Origin: Holophagales bacterium
GTDB taxonomy: Bacteria > Acidobacteriota > Thermoanaerobaculia > Multivoradales > JAGPDF01
Length of the DNA stretch: 64,000 nucleotides
Assembly (NCBI GenBank): GCA_016699405.1
Contig: CP064972.1
Coordinates: forward strand, 2,139,501 to 2,203,500
Direction: 5' to 3'
Positions 60,255 to 64,000 of this stretch are shown here, piece by piece. Position numbers and translations under genes: made by a program. The notes under the pieces were generated by a model. It saw nothing but the letters and a program-made list of their open reading frames with translations. It did no database searches and had not been told where the DNA came from. How positions within the stretch are numbered: the first letter of the stretch is position 1; each line of letters begins with the position of its first letter.

Positions 60255-62870
60255 TTAGGGGCACGTTGCGAAGGCGCTGGTGTCTTGAATCGGCTGGAAC
60301 TGAGTGTGGAGGGGATTTGAATACGTCCTCGACGCGCCAGTCACCGTGTCGGCGACCGTCAAGTCCACCTTCACGTCCGTCAGTCCGCCGGAAAATACCC
60401 AGTAGTGCCCGCCCACACTGCAACCGTCGAGTACCTTCACCAAAGCCTCCACGTTCGAGCTGGCGAAGAACCAGAAATAGCCGGTGTCGGGCGTCAGTTG
60501 GACGACCTGTGCCTCGCCCGAGTTGCCGGTACCAGAATCGTAGCGGGCGGTAACTCGAAAGCGGCCATGGTTCAGGCAGGCGACTGTCGAGCTGGCCGTG
60601 CAGGATCCAGCCCCTGCAGTCTGCCCACCTTTGCCCGCCAGGGGCCGACTGGCCGCCCATTCGCCGAGGAGCTTCGAGAGGTCTCTCGGCTCCGATTCCG
60701 ACGCCCCGCCAGTATCGGCTGGTGAGGAAGTCCTCGCCGAGCTGCACGTCGCGAAGGCACTGGTGTCCTGGACCGGCTGATACGGAGTGCCTTGTGGGTT
60801 GTGGTAGCTCGTGACTTTCCCAGTCTCGGAGTCGCGGACCGTCAGCGTGACTTCGACGTCCGTGAGGCCACCGGCAAACACCCAGAAGCGAGCTGCGCCA
60901 GGAAAGGAGCATGCGTCAAGCACTTTGACGACCAGTTCCACGTTCGCGTCATTGAAGAACCAGAAGTAACCCGTGTCACTCGTTAGCTGGACGGCGCGCC
61001 CGGCTCCCGACGCCCCGGCGGAGGTTCTCCATCTGGCCTCGACATCAAACCGCCCGCCTGCGAGGCACACGTTCGATCCTCCAGGAACGCAAGCCGTGTC
61101 GTAGCGCAGGATGGTTCCGTGGCTGCCCACTGCGAAGACGCTGCCGCCGCTGCTTCCGCCTACGCCATATAGGTCGTAGTAATACCCGCTAGCCGATGAG
61201 CGAATGGGAGACCATTCGCGCCCGTCATAGTGGAATACTCGCGCATAGGCTCCGACGGCGAATACATCTTCGCCGTCCTTTCCCCAAACCGCGCCGAGAT
61301 CAGTGTGGGCCGGGCTCACCATGGGCGACCATTCGCTGCCGTCGTAGTGCAGGACGGTTCCGTTGCGCCCGACTGCGAAGACGTCGCTTCCGCTTGCGCC
61401 CCAAAGGCCCAGGAGGTCGACGCTCACGGAGCTGTTCTCTGGCGACCACTGAACACCGTCATAATGAAGCACTGTTCCATTGGTGCCCACGACAAACACA
61501 TCGCTTCCCCCGCTACCCCAGACTCGCCAGAGGAAGTTGCTGGTGCCACTTGCCATTGACGACCAGGCCCTGCCGTCGTAGTGCAGGATCGTCCCTGCCT
61601 CGCCTACGGCGAAAACGTCCGTGCTGCTGCTACCCCAGACGCCGGTGAGCGAAGACGAAGATCCGCTTCTCATCGGCGTCCAACCGCCTCCATCGAAGTG
61701 GAGGATCGTTCCGGATACTCCGACCGCGAAGACGTCCCTCCCGCTTGTTCCCCAAACCCCCCAGAGTGGCTCCGAGGTCCCCGTGGCCATGGTTGACCAG
61801 GAGTTTCCGTTGGAGTGGAGAATCGTGCCCTGGTCGCCGACTGCGAAGATGTCGCTTGCGTTGTTGGCCCAAAGACCGCCGAGACTCGAGTACGTCGTGC
61901 TGGTCTTGCGCTGCCGCCAGATGCTCCCGTCGAAGTGAAGGATCTCTCCGGCCCAGCCCATCAGGAAGATCTCGTGGGCGTTGCTGCCCCAGAGGCCCGG
62001 GAAGTTTCCAGAGTGGCCGGTGTCTATTGGTGTCCATGTCTCGCCGCCGTAGTGCAGAACGGTGTTGTGTCCGGTCACGTAGACGTCGGTGCCGCTCGTG
62101 CCCCAGATGGTCCAGAGAGATTCGGTGGTGTTGACCGACATCGGCGACCAGGTGCTGCCGTCGTAGTGCAAGATGGGACTGGAGGTGGCCTCCCAGTAGT
62201 AGGCGACGACGAAGACGTTGGTCGGGCCAGTGCCCCATACGCTGTTGAAGCTGTTGGAGGTCCCGGTCGCCATCGGCGACCACCTCACGCCGTCGTAGTG
62301 GAGGATCGTGCCGGAGTCACCGACAGCGAAGACGTCGTTGCTGCGGCTTCCCCAGACGCTCCGCAGAGTTTCGAAGGTCCCGCTTGCCATCGAAGACCAG
62401 GTGGCGCCGTCGTAGTGCAGGATCATCCCGACTTCGCCGACCACGAACACGTCGCGTGCCCCGCTTCCCCACACGGCGCTGGCGCGATACCTCGGCTGCG
62501 GGTCGACCGACGTCCACGACCTTCCGTCGTAGTGGAGGATCCTGCCTTTGGATGAGGAATGCGCCCCCACCGCGAAGACGTCCGTTTCGCTGCTGCCCCA
62601 CACGCCGAGGAGAGCTAGAGGGTCGTCGGCCTCTCCCCAGGTCAACGAGGCCCATTCGGTTCCGTCGAAGTGGACGATGGTCCCCTCTCCTCCTACCCCG
62701 AACACGTCGTTCGGGCCGCTTCCCCAGACTCCGAGAAGGTCGTTTCCCTGGGGTCGCGGGTTGTCCCATGCCCAGCCGGAAGACCCTGCAGCGGAACTCG
62801 AGCCAGCAAGGACCAGTAGGGAGAGCGCACCCGCAAGGGGGGAGAGTTTCTTCGACAAGATTCTAGACAC
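60255..62870 (-). CDS. Secreted 14-repeat beta-propeller protein with two C-terminal repeat domains
   Basis: An 871-residue exported protein (signal ~10-28). I count 14 repeats of ~40 residues with the pattern W-G-x-x-x-x-D-V-F-A-V-G-x-x-G-T-I-L-H-Y-D-G, from residue ~45 to ~610, predicting beta-propeller blades (e.g. two 7-blade units). Two copies of a ~105-residue domain end the protein; each has CLxxGRF, TGYFWFF, VKVLD, WVFxGGLTDV, PxQPxQDTSAFATC, a module that I associate with secreted proteins of Acidobacteriota. GTG start with GAGG upstream. GC content looks lower than the flanking genes. Function unknown; perhaps binding or adhesion. Confidence 0.8.
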   Translation of the reverse strand: MSRILSKKLSPLAGALSLLVLAGSSSAAGSSGWAWDNPRPQGNDLLGVWGSGPNDVFGVGGEGTIVHFDGTEWASLTWGEADDPLALLGVWGSSETDVFAVGAHSSSKGRILHYDGRSWTSVDPQPRYRASAVWGSGARDVFVVGEVGMILHYDGATWSSMASGTFETLRSVWGSRSNDVFAVGDSGTILHYDGVRWSPMATGTSNSFNSVWGTGPTNVFVVAYYWEATSSPILHYDGSTWSPMSVNTTESLWTIWGTSGTDVYVTGHNTVLHYGGETWTPIDTGHSGNFPGLWGSNAHEIFLMGWAGEILHFDGSIWRQRKTSTTYSSLGGLWANNASDIFAVGDQGTILHSNGNSWSTMATGTSEPLWGVWGTSGRDVFAVGVSGTILHFDGGGWTPMRSGSSSSLTGVWGSSSTDVFAVGEAGTILHYDGRAWSSMASGTSNFLWRVWGSGGSDVFVVGTNGTVLHYDGVQWSPENSSVSVDLLGLWGASGSDVFAVGRNGTVLHYDGSEWSPMVSPAHTDLGAVWGKDGEDVFAVGAYARVFHYDGREWSPIRSSASGYYYDLYGVGGSSGGSVFAVGSHGTILRYDTACVPGGSNVCLAGGRFDVEARWRTSAGASGAGRAVQLTSDTGYFWFFNDANVELVVKVLDACSFPGAARFWVFAGGLTDVEVTLTVRDSETGKVTSYHNPQGTPYQPVQDTSAFATCSSARTSSPADTGGASESEPRDLSKLLGEWAASRPLAGKGGQTAGAGSCTASSTVACLNHGRFRVTARYDSGTGNSGEAQVVQLTPDTGYFWFFASSNVEALVKVLDGCSVGGHYWVFSGGLTDVKVDLTVADTVTGASRTYSNPLHTQFQPIQDTSAFATCP

Positions 62871-62994
62871 GCGTGGCCCCCACCTCGCGCTCCGAATCGT
62901 CGCCGAGCGACAACTTGGCTACCCGTGGCGGTCGCCGCACTTTGGCGAGCCCATGGAACCGAAGTCCGAGCGGACGATCCGTCGGACCACAGGC

Positions 62995-63657
62995 CTACCC
63001 GCCGCTGTCCTTGGGCAACTCGACCATGCGGTGGCGCAGGGCGTAGCTGACCACCTGGGCGCGGTTGTTCAGGTGGAGCTTGTCGAGGATGTTGCGCAGG
63101 TGGAACTTGACGGTGTTCTCCGAGACGCCGAGCTTGGCGGCGAGCTTGCGGTTCGACGTCACGCCCCGCACCAGGAGCTCGAGCACTTCGCGCTCGCGGT
63201 CGGTGAGGGCGTCGGGGTTCTGTTCGCGCTGCGCCGACTTGGCCGGGTGGGCGAACTCGGCGAGCAGGCGGCGGGCGAGACTCGGGGTCAACGCCGGCTC
63301 GCCACGCTCGACCCCTTCGAGCAGGGTGAAGAACTGCGACGCCTCGAGGTCCTTGAGCAGGTAGCCCTGAGCGCCGGACTTGATCGCCTCGAAGAGGTTC
63401 GAGTCGTCGTCCGAGGCGGTCAGCACGACGACCTTGACGTCGGAGGCCTCCGCCGTGAGCAGGCGCGTGGCGGCCAACCCGTCGAGCTCCGGCATCGTCA
63501 GGTCCATCAAGACGATATTCGGCCGCAGCCGCTTGGCCAGCTCGACCGCCTCGCGGCCATTGCGCGCCTCGCCCACCACGTCGTGGCCCTGGGCCTCGAT
63601 CAGGCTGCGCAGGCTGTCGCGGAAGAGCGAATGGTCGTCGGCGATCAGGATCCGCAT
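62995..63657 (-). CDS. NarL/FixJ-type two-component response regulator
   Basis: A 220-residue regulator: receiver domain (MRILIADDH, phospho-acceptor Asp52 in VLMDLTMPELDG, LLKD with the conserved Lys) and LuxR-type HTH (LTDREREVLELLVRG, KLGVSENTVKFHLRNILDKL). It is 6 bp downstream of the kinase gene on the same strand. It probably controls operons in response to a membrane or cytoplasmic signal; whether the adjacent cytochrome locus is a target is speculation. Confidence 0.95.
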   Translation of the reverse strand: MRILIADDHSLFRDSLRSLIEAQGHDVVGEARNGREAVELAKRLRPNIVLMDLTMPELDGLAATRLLTAEASDVKVVVLTASDDDSNLFEAIKSGAQGYLLKDLEASQFFTLLEGVERGEPALTPSLARRLLAEFAHPAKSAQREQNPDALTDREREVLELLVRGVTSNRKLAAKLGVSENTVKFHLRNILDKLHLNNRAQVVSYALRHRMVELPKDSGG

Positions 63658-63663
63658 GCTGGG

Positions 63664-64000
63664 TCACCTCCCGAGTGGCGGCAGAGGGATTTCCGCTTCG
63701 ACACGGGTCCCTTCACCGGGCGTGCTGTGGACGGTCAACTGTCCCCCCAGGCTCTCGGCGCGCTCGCGCATCGTCGCCAGACCGAAGCGGGGAAACTCGG
63801 CTCGTCCCAGGGCCTCGGGACGGAATCCTACCCCGTTGTCCTCGATGACCACCCGGACCCGGCCAGAGCCGCTGCTGCAGCGGACTCGGACTTCGTCGGC
63901 GCGGGCGTGCTTGCGGACGTTGGCGAGCCCCTCCTGGACGATGCGGAAGACCTGGAGCTCGACTGCGGTGGGGAGGCGCAGGCGGCGATCGACTTCGACC
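63664..64000 (-). CDS. Sensor histidine kinase, C-terminal part (continues past window)
   Basis: The frame is open to the right edge; about 112 C-terminal codons are visible. They cover the NarX/DegS-type (HisKA_3) HATPase domain: FRIVQEGLANVRKHA (N box), VVIEDNGVGFRP (G1) and FGLATMRERAESLGG (G2). The sensory and dimerisation parts lie outside the window. Partner of the response regulator at 62995. Confidence 0.9.
   Translation of the reverse strand, partial: VEVDRRLRLPTAVELQVFRIVQEGLANVRKHARADEVRVRCSSGSGRVRVVIEDNGVGFRPEALGRAEFPRFGLATMRERAESLGGQLTVHSTPGEGTRVEAEIPLPPLGR

Noticed and set aside
60255..62870. Regular DNA repeats considered as a satellite or CRISPR array
   Set aside because: The repeats are about 120 bp, variable, in frame, and encode the propeller blades of one protein.

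Overview
The window is one continuous stretch of very GC-rich, gene-dense bacterial chromosome with no insertion sequence, phage, CRISPR array, tRNA or rRNA that I can see. The gene families point to a Gram-negative bacterium: LolC/E- and YbbAP-type exporters, an outer-membrane MtrB/PioB barrel, MltD, EnvC/YibQ and DUF4388 (PATAN) proteins. Together with alkaline-phosphatase-fold proteins ending in an LRALGYL-type tail and a secreted propeller protein with duplicated C-terminal domains, they suggest Acidobacteriota, perhaps the Thermoanaerobaculia/Holophagae side. That placement is inference from gene content and not from a marker gene. The window cuts into an RND pump on the left and a sensor histidine kinase on the right.

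Layout. 1-4.4 kb: an RND efflux pump followed by DUF2892, PII-like, ArsR, a tiny membrane peptide, FmdB and DUF302 genes; the peptide's TGA could be a selenocysteine codon. 4.5-12.4 kb: a phytase-like esterase lipoprotein, DacB, a GAF-PP2C phosphatase, then the minus-strand group epimerase / left-handed beta-helix protein / MltD, and Mpg DNA glycosylase. 12.5-16 kb: a DUF4388 protein, GlpX and an acyl-CoA dehydrogenase. 16.2-23.3 kb: a CPBP protease, an RsbW/RsbV-like pair, an isoprenyl synthase, a degenerate membrane alkaline-phosphatase-fold protein, an MFS transporter and a methyltransferase-like protein. 23.4-29 kb: an intact phosphatase-fold protein, then EnvC, an S41-family protein lacking its catalytic dyad, and YibQ. 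29-37.9 kb: ybbP-ybbA divergent from tesA (the Escherichia coli arrangement), MazG, DUF1844, a TPR membrane protein and a second DUF4388 protein. 38-43.5 kb: DnaK, HspR, a DnaC-like ATPase and a SPOR-SpoIID protein. 43.5-46.5 kb: acyl-CoA dehydrogenase, MeaB and methylmalonyl-CoA epimerase, i.e. propionyl/methylmalonyl-CoA metabolism. 46.5-50.1 kb: a secreted protein, CarA, a LolC/E-like permease and a short CxxC protein.

50.2-60 kb is the most striking region: a multihaem electron-transfer locus. On the minus strand a DmsE/MtrA-type decahaem cytochrome precedes an MtrB/PioB-type outer-membrane barrel. Divergently, on the plus strand, lie a NapC/NirT-type quinol dehydrogenase and two large proteins that fuse many c-type haem motifs (21 and 11 CXXCH by my count) to a membrane cytochrome-b-like domain. 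A coherent reading is that electrons leave the quinone pool through the NapC and/or b-type domains, cross the periplasm over haem chains, and exit through the MtrA-MtrB conduit. No terminal reductase (no CXXCK haem site) and no MtrC-like surface cytochrome is present, so the final acceptor is unknown.

60-64 kb holds a secreted 14-repeat propeller protein and a NarL-type two-component system. A window-wide regulatory pattern is also visible: isolated TANNNT boxes lie just upstream of several start codons that lack a Shine-Dalgarno sequence, which suggests leaderless or near-leaderless transcripts, and two divergent gene pairs share overlapping -10-like boxes.
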